Source: CAWBFD01 sp963788115 (lineage in GTDB: Bacteria > Actinomycetota > Thermoleophilia > Solirubrobacterales > 70-9). From it: 64,000 nt of DNA. How positions within the stretch are numbered: the stretch's first letter is position 1; each line of letters opens with the position of its first letter. The notes below the pieces were generated by a model, which was given only the letters and a program-made list of their open reading frames with translations, had not been told where the DNA came from and did no database searches. This document shows positions 53,191 through 60,594 of the stretch, piece by piece. The stretch is from assembly GCA_963788115.1 (NCBI GenBank), contig CAWBFD010000002.1:806001-870000 (forward strand), written 5' to 3'. A program made the translations under genes and the position numbers.

Positions 53191-53385
53191 GTGAGCGCGG
53201 ACGTTCGCACGGCGATCCTCACGGCCGGGCTCGTGTTCTGCGTGCTCTTCTTCGGCGCCACGGTCGCTGCCGTGATCGAGTCGGGATTCTCGGGACGCGG
53301 GATCTTCCTGGGCGCGGTCTCCCTGGCGATCATCGGGATGATCGGCCTGGGGCTCATGGGCGCCATCCGCAACCCTCCGAAGTGA
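53191..53385 (+). CDS. Small two-helix membrane protein
   Basis: A 64-residue frame starting at GTG 53191, 16 bp after the rhomboid gene. It has two hydrophobic helices (AILTAGLVFCVLFFGATVAA and FLGAVSLAIIGMIGLGLMGA) with short polar ends. Unrecognised family; probably co-transcribed with the rhomboid gene. Its end lies 12 bp before the left palindromic repeat of the AbiEi/DUF559 cassette. Confidence 0.6.
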   Translation: MSADVRTAILTAGLVFCVLFFGATVAAVIESGFSGRGIFLGAVSLAIIGMIGLGLMGAIRNPPK

Positions 53386-53397
53386 GGCTGCAACCGC

Positions 53398-53435
53398 TGA
53401 AGCCCTCGTCCGGCCATCACCGGACAAAGGCTTCA
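53398..53435. repeat. 38-bp palindromic repeat, left copy
   Basis: Nested inverted repeats: TGAAGCC...GGCTTCA on the outside and TCCGG...CCGGA inside. The right copy at 54343-54380 differs at one base. The minus-strand stop codon of the AbiEi/DUF559 gene (53433-53435) lies within this copy, which also carries the same GTG-ATG-GCC start sequence as the right copy, pointing outward. Confidence 0.9.
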
Positions 53436-54362
53436 TCCATCGGCGGATGGCCCAGACGTCAGTCGATCCGAGACCGCCGAAAGTGTTGCCTGCACATGCT
53501 GCGGCTCGAACCCCACCTGGGCGTGGGTGAAGCGCAGGGGAGTGAGGCCGGCCGCGGTGTGGACCTGGTCTCGAATGCGGTCCCGGGCCTGCGCCGCCGG
53601 GGTCCGATGGGTGCGCAGGCCGTCCGTCTCGACCACCAAGCCCAGATCGGGCCAGTAGAAGTCGACCTTGAACCCGTTGACCCACTGTTGGGTCAGGGGC
53701 GGCGGCAATCCCGCCCTCCGGGCGATCGGCAGGAACCGTCTTTCGAGCCAGCTATCGGTGCGGGTGAAGGTCCGGCGATCGAGGATCTCACGCAGGGCCG
53801 CTACCCCCGGGCGCGGGATTGCGCTGTCAACGGCAGACCGGAGTCCCTCGGGACTAACGAGACCGAGCTTGTCCGCCTCGTTAATGGCAGTCTCGAGCTG
53901 ATCGCGCCCAAGGCGGGCAGCGATATCGATAAGGGTTGCGACCGGCGTCGTGACCGGGATCCGGTGTCGCCGCGTGACTTCCCCTGCAGCCAGGGTCGAC
54001 CGGCGGTGCAGGACGATGCCAGGGCTGCGGCGGGCGACGTGAGCGGGAGCAGAGACCTCGATCTTCCCGCGCCGCTCGGCGACGATCTCCCAGAGTGCAG
54101 CTGCACTCTCATGGCTGAGGACTGCGCCTGGTCCGCAGCGCAGGACCGCCGCCATCCAGCGCCCGTAGCGAGTGAGCTGCGGTCGACCGACCGCATAGAC
54201 CCCGCGCATCACCCGGTGCAGCCGCCCCTTCGCAATCCGGTGGTAGATCGCGTGCCGGCTCATGCCGAGCTCGAGGAGCTGTGCTCGTGCGACGACGCCG
54301 TGCTGGCGCCTAGCGAGCTCCCAAAGCTGAGCGTTCGATGGTTGAAGCCCTCGTCCGGCCAT
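53433..54362 (-). CDS. AbiEi-antitoxin-like winged helix plus DUF559 (Vsr-like nuclease fold) protein
   Basis: A 309-residue protein from ATG 54362 (or GTG 54365). The N-terminal half, with RQHGVVARAQLLELGMSRHA and GVYAVGRPQLTRYGRWMAAV, matches the AbiEi-type antitoxin/winged-helix region. The C-terminal half has Vsr/DUF559 features: LERRFLPIARRAGL, DFYWPDLGLVVETDG with H following, and QARDRIRDQVHTAAG. The Asp, Glu and His of the nuclease core are retained. No AbiEii toxin gene is next to it. Both ends of the coding region lie inside a palindromic repeat, so the gene looks like a mobile or shuffled cassette. Function unproven; defence or DNA repair are options. Confidence 0.85.
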   Translation of the reverse strand: MAGRGLQPSNAQLWELARRQHGVVARAQLLELGMSRHAIYHRIAKGRLHRVMRGVYAVGRPQLTRYGRWMAAVLRCGPGAVLSHESAAALWEIVAERRGKIEVSAPAHVARRSPGIVLHRRSTLAAGEVTRRHRIPVTTPVATLIDIAARLGRDQLETAINEADKLGLVSPEGLRSAVDSAIPRPGVAALREILDRRTFTRTDSWLERRFLPIARRAGLPPPLTQQWVNGFKVDFYWPDLGLVVETDGLRTHRTPAAQARDRIRDQVHTAAGLTPLRFTHAQVGFEPQHVQATLSAVSDRLTSGPSADG

Positions 54363-54380
54363 CACCGGACAGAGGCTTCA
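54343..54380. repeat. 38-bp palindromic repeat, right copy
   Basis: Same orientation as the left copy (53398-53435), one mismatch (CAGAGG for CAAAGG). It contains the start codon of the AbiEi/DUF559 gene. It lies about 60 bp from tRNA-Ala(UGC). Confidence 0.9.
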
Positions 54381-54439
54381 CCGCCCCAATTCTCGCCCCC
54401 GTCGGGACCAAGGTTTGCCGTACCAAGATGGCAGGGGGA

Positions 54440-54512
54440 TGGAGCCAGCCGGATTCGAACCGGCGACCTCCGCCTTGCAAAGGCGGCGCTCTCCCAACTG
54501 AGCTATGGCCCC
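54440..54512 (-). tRNA. tRNA-Ala (anticodon UGC)
   Basis: Minus strand, 73 nt: acceptor GGGGCCA pairing with TGGCTCC, D arm with AGCTCAGTTGGGAGAGC, anticodon stem CCGCC/GGCGG around TTTGCAA (anticodon TGC), T arm CCGG-TTCGAAT-CCGG. CCA not encoded. It lies between the DUF559 cassette and gdhA. Confidence 0.96.
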
Positions 54513-54629
54513 TCGGACCCGAATTGTAGGTCGGGGAACCGCGCGTTCACGCACTATTCCCTTGCGGTCGGAGCGCCGTGTGCGAGGATGAGACGACCGG
54601 GGCGAGGCGATCCCGAGGTGAAGGAGACG

Positions 54630-55991
54630 ATGGCCGAGACGCAGACGCAGGACGCTGTGGGGGAGCGCGAGGACGTCGACAAATCGCCGCAGGCGGTCGA
54701 GGAGGCGAGGGCGACTGCCGCCGCGACCGGCGAGCGCAAGCCCGGCCAGCGCGCCGAGGTCTCGAACCTCGACATCGTCCGGCACTACTTCGACAAGGCC
54801 GCTGAGCGCCTCGGGCTCCCCGAGGACATCCGGGTCGTGTTCTGGACCCCCTACCGCGAGGTCACGGTGCAGATCCCGGTGAAGCTCTCGGACGGGAAGG
54901 TGCACGTCTTCTCCGGCTACCGCATCCAGCACAACGGCGCGCGCGGCCCCTACAAGGGCGGCGTCCGCTTCCATCCCGAGGTGGACATCGACGAGATTCG
55001 CGCGCTCGCCTCGCTGATGACCTGGAAGACGGCGATCGCCGGCGTCCCGTTCGGCGGCGCAAAGGGCGGCGTCAACGCGCCGGCCGGGCAGCTCGAGCGG
55101 TCCGAGGTCCAGACCATCACCCGCTCTTTCATGGACAAGATCGAGAAGGTGCTCGGCCCCACGCGTGACATCCCGGCGCCCGACGTCAACACCGACGCCC
55201 AGGTGATGGCCTGGATGATGGACGAGTACGGCAAGCTCCACGGCCACACTCCCGCGATCTGCACCGGGAAGCCGATCGCGCTCGAGGGCTCGTACGGACG
55301 GGAGGCGGCGACCGGGCGCGGCTGCGTTTACATGTTCCGCGAGGCCGCTCCCCACCTCGGCCTCAGCCCGGCCGACACGACATTCACCGTGCAGGGCTAC
55401 GGCAACGTCGGCTCGTGGGCGGCGCGGATCATGCAGCAGCTGGGGGCGACGATGGTGGCCGCCTCCAACGCGAACGGGGCGATTCGAGCGGATGGCGGCA
55501 TCGATGCGAACGCGCTCCACGAGCACATCGCCGCGGGCGGGCTGATCACCGAGTTTGACGGCGCCGAGGAGATCGATCCGGAGGACCTGGTCGCAGTGCC
55601 GTGCGACGTGTTCCTCCCAGCCGCGCTCGGCGGCATGATCCACGAGCACAACGCCGATCGGATGCAGTGCAAGGTGATCATCGAGGGCGCCAACAGCCCC
55701 ACCACGCCGGCCGCCGACTCGATCCTCCGCGACAGCAACGTCTACATCATCCCTGACGTGATGGCCAATGCCGGCGGCGTCGTCGTCTCCTATTTCGAGT
55801 GGGTGCAGAACCTTCAGCACTTCCGGTGGGACGAGCGGGAGGTCAACGACAAGCTTGGAACGATCATGCGCCGGGCCTACCGCGAGGTCTCCGCACGCGC
55901 GCGGGAGGAGGGCATCGACCTGCGCGAGGCTGCCTTCCTGGTCGGGATCGAGCGGGTGGTCGAGGCGGCCAGGACGCGCGGCTACGTGTAG
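54630..55991 (+). CDS. gdhA: Glutamate dehydrogenase
   Basis: About 453 residues from ATG 54630 with AAGGAG close upstream (spacing is short; GTG 54618 is in frame). The first 40 residues are an Ala/Glu-rich extension. Catalytic and binding segments are clear: GYRIQHNGARGPYKGGVRFH with substrate Lys, AGVPFGGAKGGVNAPAG, DIPAPDVNTDAQVMAWM, the NAD(P) fold TFTVQGYGNVGSWAARIM and IIEGANSPTTPAAD. Interconverts glutamate and 2-oxoglutarate plus ammonia. Confidence 0.96.
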   Translation: MAETQTQDAVGEREDVDKSPQAVEEARATAAATGERKPGQRAEVSNLDIVRHYFDKAAERLGLPEDIRVVFWTPYREVTVQIPVKLSDGKVHVFSGYRIQHNGARGPYKGGVRFHPEVDIDEIRALASLMTWKTAIAGVPFGGAKGGVNAPAGQLERSEVQTITRSFMDKIEKVLGPTRDIPAPDVNTDAQVMAWMMDEYGKLHGHTPAICTGKPIALEGSYGREAATGRGCVYMFREAAPHLGLSPADTTFTVQGYGNVGSWAARIMQQLGATMVAASNANGAIRADGGIDANALHEHIAAGGLITEFDGAEEIDPEDLVAVPCDVFLPAALGGMIHEHNADRMQCKVIIEGANSPTTPAADSILRDSNVYIIPDVMANAGGVVVSYFEWVQNLQHFRWDEREVNDKLGTIMRRAYREVSARAREEGIDLREAAFLVGIERVVEAARTRGYV

Positions 55992-56150
55992 CGCACCGGT
56001 GGAGGGGGTTGCCTGAGAGGCGAACGGCCCCGAAAACCGAGCAGATCGGGGGAAGCAGCGCGAGCGGCGAAGCGAGCTTGCTAGAAGCGCAAGTGAGCGA
56101 GACGCGAGCGCGATGACCCCGAGATGCGACGGTTTGCAGGGGCCGCGCTC

Positions 56151-56822
56151 TTAGAAATCAAAATCCTTGGGTTCGCCCTGCTCGAACCAGAGCTCGTCAT
56201 CCTCGGGCTGGTCGCGGAGGAACTCGGGCGTCTCCTCGAGCACGTCGCTCTCCTCGTCCCCTTCCTCGGCCTGCTCGTCCTCGAGCAACGCCTCCGGCTC
56301 GTCGCCCTCGACCGCGGGCTCGCCCGCGGGTGGCTCCTCCTCGAGCAGCTCGTCCATTCGATGCTCCTCGGTCTCGAGCGACTCGATCGGGGCCGGGGGA
56401 GCCTCCTCGATCCCGGCCTCCTCCTCGAGCTCGAGCTCCAGATCGCCGAGCTCCACCTCCGACTCGGCATCCTGATCGAAGAATGGTGCGACGGGCTCGC
56501 CCTCCGGTGGCTCGGCCTCGGCCTCGCCCACATCGGGCTCGAGCATCGGCTCTACCGCCTCGGTCGCTTCGATCTCGGCTGTCGGAGCACGCGGCGCGGT
56601 CTCCTCGGCGGGCATGAACGTAGTCTCGGCAGCGGCCGCGTCGAACGGCGCTTCGACCAAGCCCTCGGCGTCTTCCTCGGAGCGATCCGGAAAATCCGGC
56701 TCTCCTGGGCGCGTCGGGGGGCCAAAGGCCTCCTGCTCGAGCTGTTCAAGCTCGGATGCGCCCGCTCCACGGCGCCGCTTCAGGTCGAGGTGCTCACGAA
56801 TCGCTTCGTCGAGGATTCCCAT
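56151..56822 (-). CDS. Acidic, disordered protein of unknown function
   Basis: A 223-residue protein starting MGILDEAIREHLDLKRRRGA, a helix-forming opening, followed by a long Glu/Pro/Ala-rich acidic region (for example LGDLELELEEEAGIEEAPP) and ending FEQGEPKDFDF. The ordered ends and disordered middle look conserved in character; I recall similar proteins in Solirubrobacterales genomes, from memory only. No enzyme motif. The stretch 55992-56150 before it contains only imperfect AGCGAGC-like short repeats. Confidence 0.7.
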   Translation of the reverse strand: MGILDEAIREHLDLKRRRGAGASELEQLEQEAFGPPTRPGEPDFPDRSEEDAEGLVEAPFDAAAAETTFMPAEETAPRAPTAEIEATEAVEPMLEPDVGEAEAEPPEGEPVAPFFDQDAESEVELGDLELELEEEAGIEEAPPAPIESLETEEHRMDELLEEEPPAGEPAVEGDEPEALLEDEQAEEGDEESDVLEETPEFLRDQPEDDELWFEQGEPKDFDF

Positions 56823-56890
56823 TGGCCTCAGCGTTGTAAGGGTACTCGCCTGGCTGGGCGATCACGGCCTTATGGCCGCGGGATTCCTGC

Positions 56891-58873
56891 CTATGTTCGC
56901 CGCGCCGGAGCCTTCCCCTGCGTCGCCTCCGCAGCCCCGGGCGGGGTCGCCCGCGAGTCCTCGACGGGGGTCGTTGCCGCGTTCCCGGGGGCGGCCTCGA
57001 CCCGGTTCTTGCCCGCCCGCTTGGCCGCGTAGAGCGCCGCGTCGGCAGCCGCGATCAGGGTCTCCAGGTCACCGGCCGACCCGGGCATCGAGGCGACGCC
57101 GACGCTGGCCGTCACGCTCAGCGATGGATCGACTCCCGCGTCCTGCCGCCCGTCCCCCTCCACGAACGGGATCTCCTCGAGCTCGATCCGAGACCGAACG
57201 CGCTCGGCGAGCTCGACCGCCCCATCGGCGTCGGTCTCGGGCAGGGCCACCACGAATTCCTCGCCCCCGTAGCGCGCGGGCTCGTCGACGCCGCGCGATT
57301 CGGCCTCGAGCACGGCGGCCACCCTTCGCAGCACCTCGTCGCCCTGGAGATGGCCGTACGTGTCGTTCACCTGCTTGAAGTCGTCGATGTCGAGCATCAG
57401 CAGCGACAGGGGATGCCCGAAGCGCTCCGCCCGCGCCGCCTCCTTTGCGGCCTGGTCTCCGAACGCCCGCTTGTTGGCGAGGCCGGTGAGATCGTCGGTG
57501 ACGGCCTGCTCGCTCACCTGCTCATGCAGGGCAACGTTCTCGATCGAGGCGGCCGCCTGCCCGATCAGATAGAGGAAGACATCGCGCTCCGCGGCGTTGA
57601 ACGGCCTGCTGCTCCGGGCGACCGTGATCACGCCCAGGCGAACCGGCGGCTCGCCGAGCCTTCGCAGCGGACCCGCCAGCGCGAAGGCTCCGTCGGCTGA
57701 CTCCTCCGAGAGCTCGCCGGACCGGTCGGCCTGGGCCTCGGCGGCAAGCACAGCGTCCTGGATCCTCTCGGATGCGAACGCCTGTCCGACCTCCGCTTCG
57801 GCACCCTCGCGCCCGCTGAGCGCGATCAGCCCGTACTCGGCGTCGCAGGCGCCGACGGCCGTCTCGGCGAGGATCTCCAGCAGCGCCTCGCGGTCGAGTC
57901 CGGCGGCCGACGCCTCGCCGATCCGCCGCACCGACCGATCGATCTGCACCTGCTGCCGGCGTAGCTGGTCCATTTGCTCCGCCAGGCGGTCGCTCATCTT
58001 GTTGAACTCGTCCGCGAGCCCCGCCATCTCATCCCTGCCGATGACCGGCACCTCTTGGCGGAAGTCGCCGCCACCGATCCGCCGCGCGGCCTCCAGCATC
58101 GTCTCCACCTGACCCTGCAGCGTCCGCAGCAGCAGCAGCACGAACAGCAGGGCAACGCCGAAGAACCCGACCAGCGCCACCCACACGAGCGGGCTGGACG
58201 ACAGGACGCTGCCGGACTCGATCGGCCCGAACAGGGTCAGCTCGGGGGGGTTCGGCCCAGGCAGCCCGAGCGAGTACGAGCGCATTTCGTCGCCGGCGAT
58301 GTCGACCGTCTCCGACTCGTTGGGGGGCGGCGGCGTGAAGTCCTGAGGTAGATCGATCGTCGTCGCCAGCCGGCCGGCGTCGCCGTAGAGGACTCCGTCC
58401 CGCCCGGTGAGCTCTCTCACCTCGTCGAGATACGAGGCCGCGTCCGTGGTCGAGACGAGCAGCTTGCCGACTTCCTGGCCGGCGGGATTGTTCAGGTCCC
58501 GCTGGACTCCGGCCACCGGGTCGCTGGAACCCCAGGCGGCGATGACGTCGCCCTCGGGCGACGTGAGTACGGCCGCTTCGACGTTCTGTTCGCGAGCCAA
58601 CCGGCCGATCACGACGCCGAGCTGCTCCTGATCGTTCGCCATCAGCGCCTCGCCCAGCGCTGGGTCCTCACCGATCATGCGGGTCTCGGCCTTCGCCTCG
58701 TCCGCGTGCCTCTTGTAGATCTCGTTCGCTGTCTCGAGCCCGGCGACGAGCCGCGCGTCGGCCTTCCCGTCGCGGGCGTCGCTGGTCACGTCCACGGCCA
58801 GGACGCCGACCGCGATCATCGGGAGGATCACGATCAGCAAGAAGAACAGCGATAGGCGTCCGCGAAAGCTCAC
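56891..58873 (-). CDS. Membrane-bound diguanylate cyclase with HAMP and GAF domains
   Basis: A 660-residue signalling protein that would make c-di-GMP. Order: TM1 (LFFLLIVILPMIAVGVLAV), an extracellular sensor of about 200 residues, TM2 (WVALVGFFGVALLFVLLLL), HAMP (GRDEMAGLADEFNKMSDRLA), GAF (about residues 325-460) and GGDEF (about 468-630) with the active site RYGGEEFVVALP. An inhibitory I-site RxxD (RGVD) lies five residues before GGEEF, so product feedback is likely. The C-terminus is a disordered Pro/Ala tail. No EAL domain. Signal unknown. Confidence 0.93.
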   Translation of the reverse strand: MSFRGRLSLFFLLIVILPMIAVGVLAVDVTSDARDGKADARLVAGLETANEIYKRHADEAKAETRMIGEDPALGEALMANDQEQLGVVIGRLAREQNVEAAVLTSPEGDVIAAWGSSDPVAGVQRDLNNPAGQEVGKLLVSTTDAASYLDEVRELTGRDGVLYGDAGRLATTIDLPQDFTPPPPNESETVDIAGDEMRSYSLGLPGPNPPELTLFGPIESGSVLSSSPLVWVALVGFFGVALLFVLLLLRTLQGQVETMLEAARRIGGGDFRQEVPVIGRDEMAGLADEFNKMSDRLAEQMDQLRRQQVQIDRSVRRIGEASAAGLDREALLEILAETAVGACDAEYGLIALSGREGAEAEVGQAFASERIQDAVLAAEAQADRSGELSEESADGAFALAGPLRRLGEPPVRLGVITVARSSRPFNAAERDVFLYLIGQAAASIENVALHEQVSEQAVTDDLTGLANKRAFGDQAAKEAARAERFGHPLSLLMLDIDDFKQVNDTYGHLQGDEVLRRVAAVLEAESRGVDEPARYGGEEFVVALPETDADGAVELAERVRSRIELEEIPFVEGDGRQDAGVDPSLSVTASVGVASMPGSAGDLETLIAAADAALYAAKRAGKNRVEAAPGNAATTPVEDSRATPPGAAEATQGKAPARRT

Positions 58874-59013
58874 GCTCTACCTGCTTTGATCGGCGTCCTG
58901 CCTCCTAGTCCTGAGTTGCGGGAGCTATCAACCCTACGACACCGGGCGCGCTCTTGATCCGGTTCACGGCGGGTATCCTTGCGCGAGCGTCGCCCCCCAG
59001 GCGGCCGGAATCA

Positions 59014-59086
59014 GGGGCTATAGCTCAGTTGGGAGAGCGCCTGGATCGCACCCAGGAGGTCACGGGTTCGAGTCCCGTTAGCTCCA
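59014..59086 (+). tRNA. tRNA-Ala (anticodon CGC)
   Basis: Plus strand, 73 nt: acceptor GGGGCTA/TAGCTCC, D arm AGCTCAGTTGGGAGAGC, anticodon stem CCTGG/CCAGG around ATCGCAC (anticodon CGC), T arm ACGGG-TTCGAGT-CCCGT. CCA not encoded. Confidence 0.95.
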
Positions 59087-59099
59087 TCCCATTAGCGAA

Positions 59100-59132
59100 G
59101 CGGGCTTCGGCGCTCCGCCGGGTCCCGCCTTT
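59100..59132 (+). terminator. Hairpin terminator after tRNA-Ala(CGC)
   Basis: Nested stems GCGGG...CCCGC (59100-59104 / 59124-59128) around CGGCG/CGCCG, followed by CTTT. Good position, 13 nt after the tRNA end. Confidence 0.55.
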
Positions 59133-59139
59133 CGCGTCC

Positions 59140-59160
59140 GTGGTACTACGGGTGGTACTA
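59140..59160. repeat. 9-bp direct repeat near tRNA-Ala(CGC)
   Basis: GTGGTACTA occurs twice separated by CGG (59140-59148 and 59152-59160), about 55-75 bp after the tRNA. Such pairs sometimes mark integration-site debris, but no integrase is present. Confidence 0.4.
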
Positions 59161-59489
59161 ACGACCGCTTCGTCCGGCGTTTGCGCGTCTGGCGCACCCG
59201 CGAAGGCTCGCGCAGGATCACCGGTATGGCAGCATTCCAAAGTCCGTGCTTCGAGCGGACGCTGTTGGGCTGCAGGCCCGCGGCGTAGGACACGCCGCCC
59301 AGCGCCAGGAAGACCGCGACGTAGCCGACGACGTTGGAGCGGATGTGACTGCTGATCGAGCTGGACATGGGTGCCTCCTCTGGCTTCGGTACTGCGCCTC
59401 GAAGGTCGTTCTAGATGCGGGGCGTCCGGAACCCGTTACGGGCGGGTTCCCCAATCGGAGGCGTGAGGCGGGTCTGGAACCGAGCCTGG

Positions 59490-60416
59490 TCATCGTGCCT
59501 CCTCGACGACATCAAGGATCGCGCGGGTCACCAGCTCCGGGTCGTCCTCCTCCACCGCGTGACTCGTGTTGGCCACGATCTGCTTCGCGCTCGGGCTGAG
59601 AACGAGCCAGCCCTTCTGGCGATCGACGTTCTCCCGCATCAGCTGCTGTTCCGACGCAAAGGGCGCTCCCGCGATCTCCGCCTTCGCGAACTGCACGCTG
59701 ATCACGCGAATCGGAACATCACCGATCCGCTCGCGCGCGGCCCACGCGTCCTTCTCCACCTGGAGGTAGTCGCGCTTCTCGAGGTTGGCAGGGTGGTTCG
59801 GGTCCGTTTCCTTGACGATCGCCCGAGGCGGATCCTCGAACGGTGCCGCCGTGTCGACGAACACCATTCCGGCAACCTCATCGGGGTGATCTATCGCGTA
59901 CCCCGCCGTGATGTAGCCGCCGCCTGAGGTCCCGACGAGGACATAGGGGCCGGGAATCTCCGCCGATTCGAGGAGCGCCTCGAGGTCGCCGACGAGCTCG
60001 TCGAGCCCTCGCGGTCCAGGCGCCGGATCGCTTTGGCCGAGGTTGGCGCGGTCATAGACGCAGGTCCGTGTCACTTGCGCGACCGCGTCCTCGGCGAAGA
60101 AGTACGAGTCGCTCGTATCCCCGTCACCGCCCTCCATGACGACGGTCGGAGACCCCGTCCCGATGCACCTGACGTAAAGCCCCCGCCCACCGTCGATGTT
60201 CACGACCCGATCAAGTCCGGCCTCGTCCTGGTCTGCCTTGCTCGAGGAGGCGTCATGTTCGCTCACTTCTGTTGGCGCCGCGGCCGGGGTCGACGTCTCC
60301 TCATCTCCTCCGCATGCCACCACGAAGAACGCGCCAGCGCAAACCGCCGCCAGTCCCGCGACAGTTGTCACCGGCCCGCGAAAGCGTGGAGTTTGAGTGG
60401 CGCTGATCCCCGTCAT
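59490..60416 (-). CDS. Alpha/beta-hydrolase lipoprotein
   Basis: A 308-residue protein from ATG 60416. Signal peptide with lipobox (AFFVVAC) followed by a Glu/Asp/Ser linker, so probably surface-anchored. Alpha/beta-hydrolase features: YDRANLGQSDPAPGPRG, nucleophile Ser in LVGTSGGGYITAGYA, an acid in GMVFVDTAAPF and the catalytic His in ANTSHAVEEDDPELV. Substrate unknown; esterase or lipase-like. Divergent from the DctP gene, with a 178-bp shared upstream region. Confidence 0.87.
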   Translation of the reverse strand: MTGISATQTPRFRGPVTTVAGLAAVCAGAFFVVACGGDEETSTPAAAPTEVSEHDASSSKADQDEAGLDRVVNIDGGRGLYVRCIGTGSPTVVMEGGDGDTSDSYFFAEDAVAQVTRTCVYDRANLGQSDPAPGPRGLDELVGDLEALLESAEIPGPYVLVGTSGGGYITAGYAIDHPDEVAGMVFVDTAAPFEDPPRAIVKETDPNHPANLEKRDYLQVEKDAWAARERIGDVPIRVISVQFAKAEIAGAPFASEQQLMRENVDRQKGWLVLSPSAKQIVANTSHAVEEDDPELVTRAILDVVEEAR

Positions 60417-60594
60417 GACTGCTCCTTGGTTGACAGCGCCTAAGCTACGTGCGATCGCCGCGCCGGACCACGGGGCGCGCCCTGCAATCGCCTCAGGGCT
60501 GGCCCTGAAAACGGGCGCGAAGATCCAGTGCCTGGCCCGATGCGCGCGCCGGCCTACACGCCTAGCCTCGCTCGGTCGAACGAAAGAAGGGGCC

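Larger units (their letters stand above)
59078..59368 (-). pseudogene. Truncated secreted-protein fragment beside tRNA-Ala
   Basis: Starting at ATG 59368 the frame gives a convincing signal region (HIRSNVVGYVAVFLALGGVS, then YAAGLQPNSVRSK), the opening of a surface-protein type common in this lineage (from memory). After about 35 residues the sequence becomes compositionally odd (RQTRKRRTKRSLVPPVVPRT) and runs antisense into the tRNA 3' end. It looks like a gene whose 3' part was lost. The rest of 59369-59489 shows no gene. Confidence 0.5.

Noticed and set aside
53500..53530. A T-arm-like GGGTTCGAG sequence on the minus strand
   Set aside because: It codes for VGFEPQHV in the DUF559 protein, and no acceptor, D or anticodon stems can be formed around it.
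53382..54629. Extension of the glutamate dehydrogenase frame upstream through the tRNA and DUF559 region
   Set aside because: The upstream frame is antisense to the DUF559 gene and runs through tRNA-Ala; a ribosome binding site and typical start lie at 54621-54630.
55992..56150. AGCGAGC-rich sequence resembling a repeat array
   Set aside because: The units are irregular in length and spacing, so it is neither a CRISPR array nor a clear tandem repeat. No CRISPR was found anywhere in the window.
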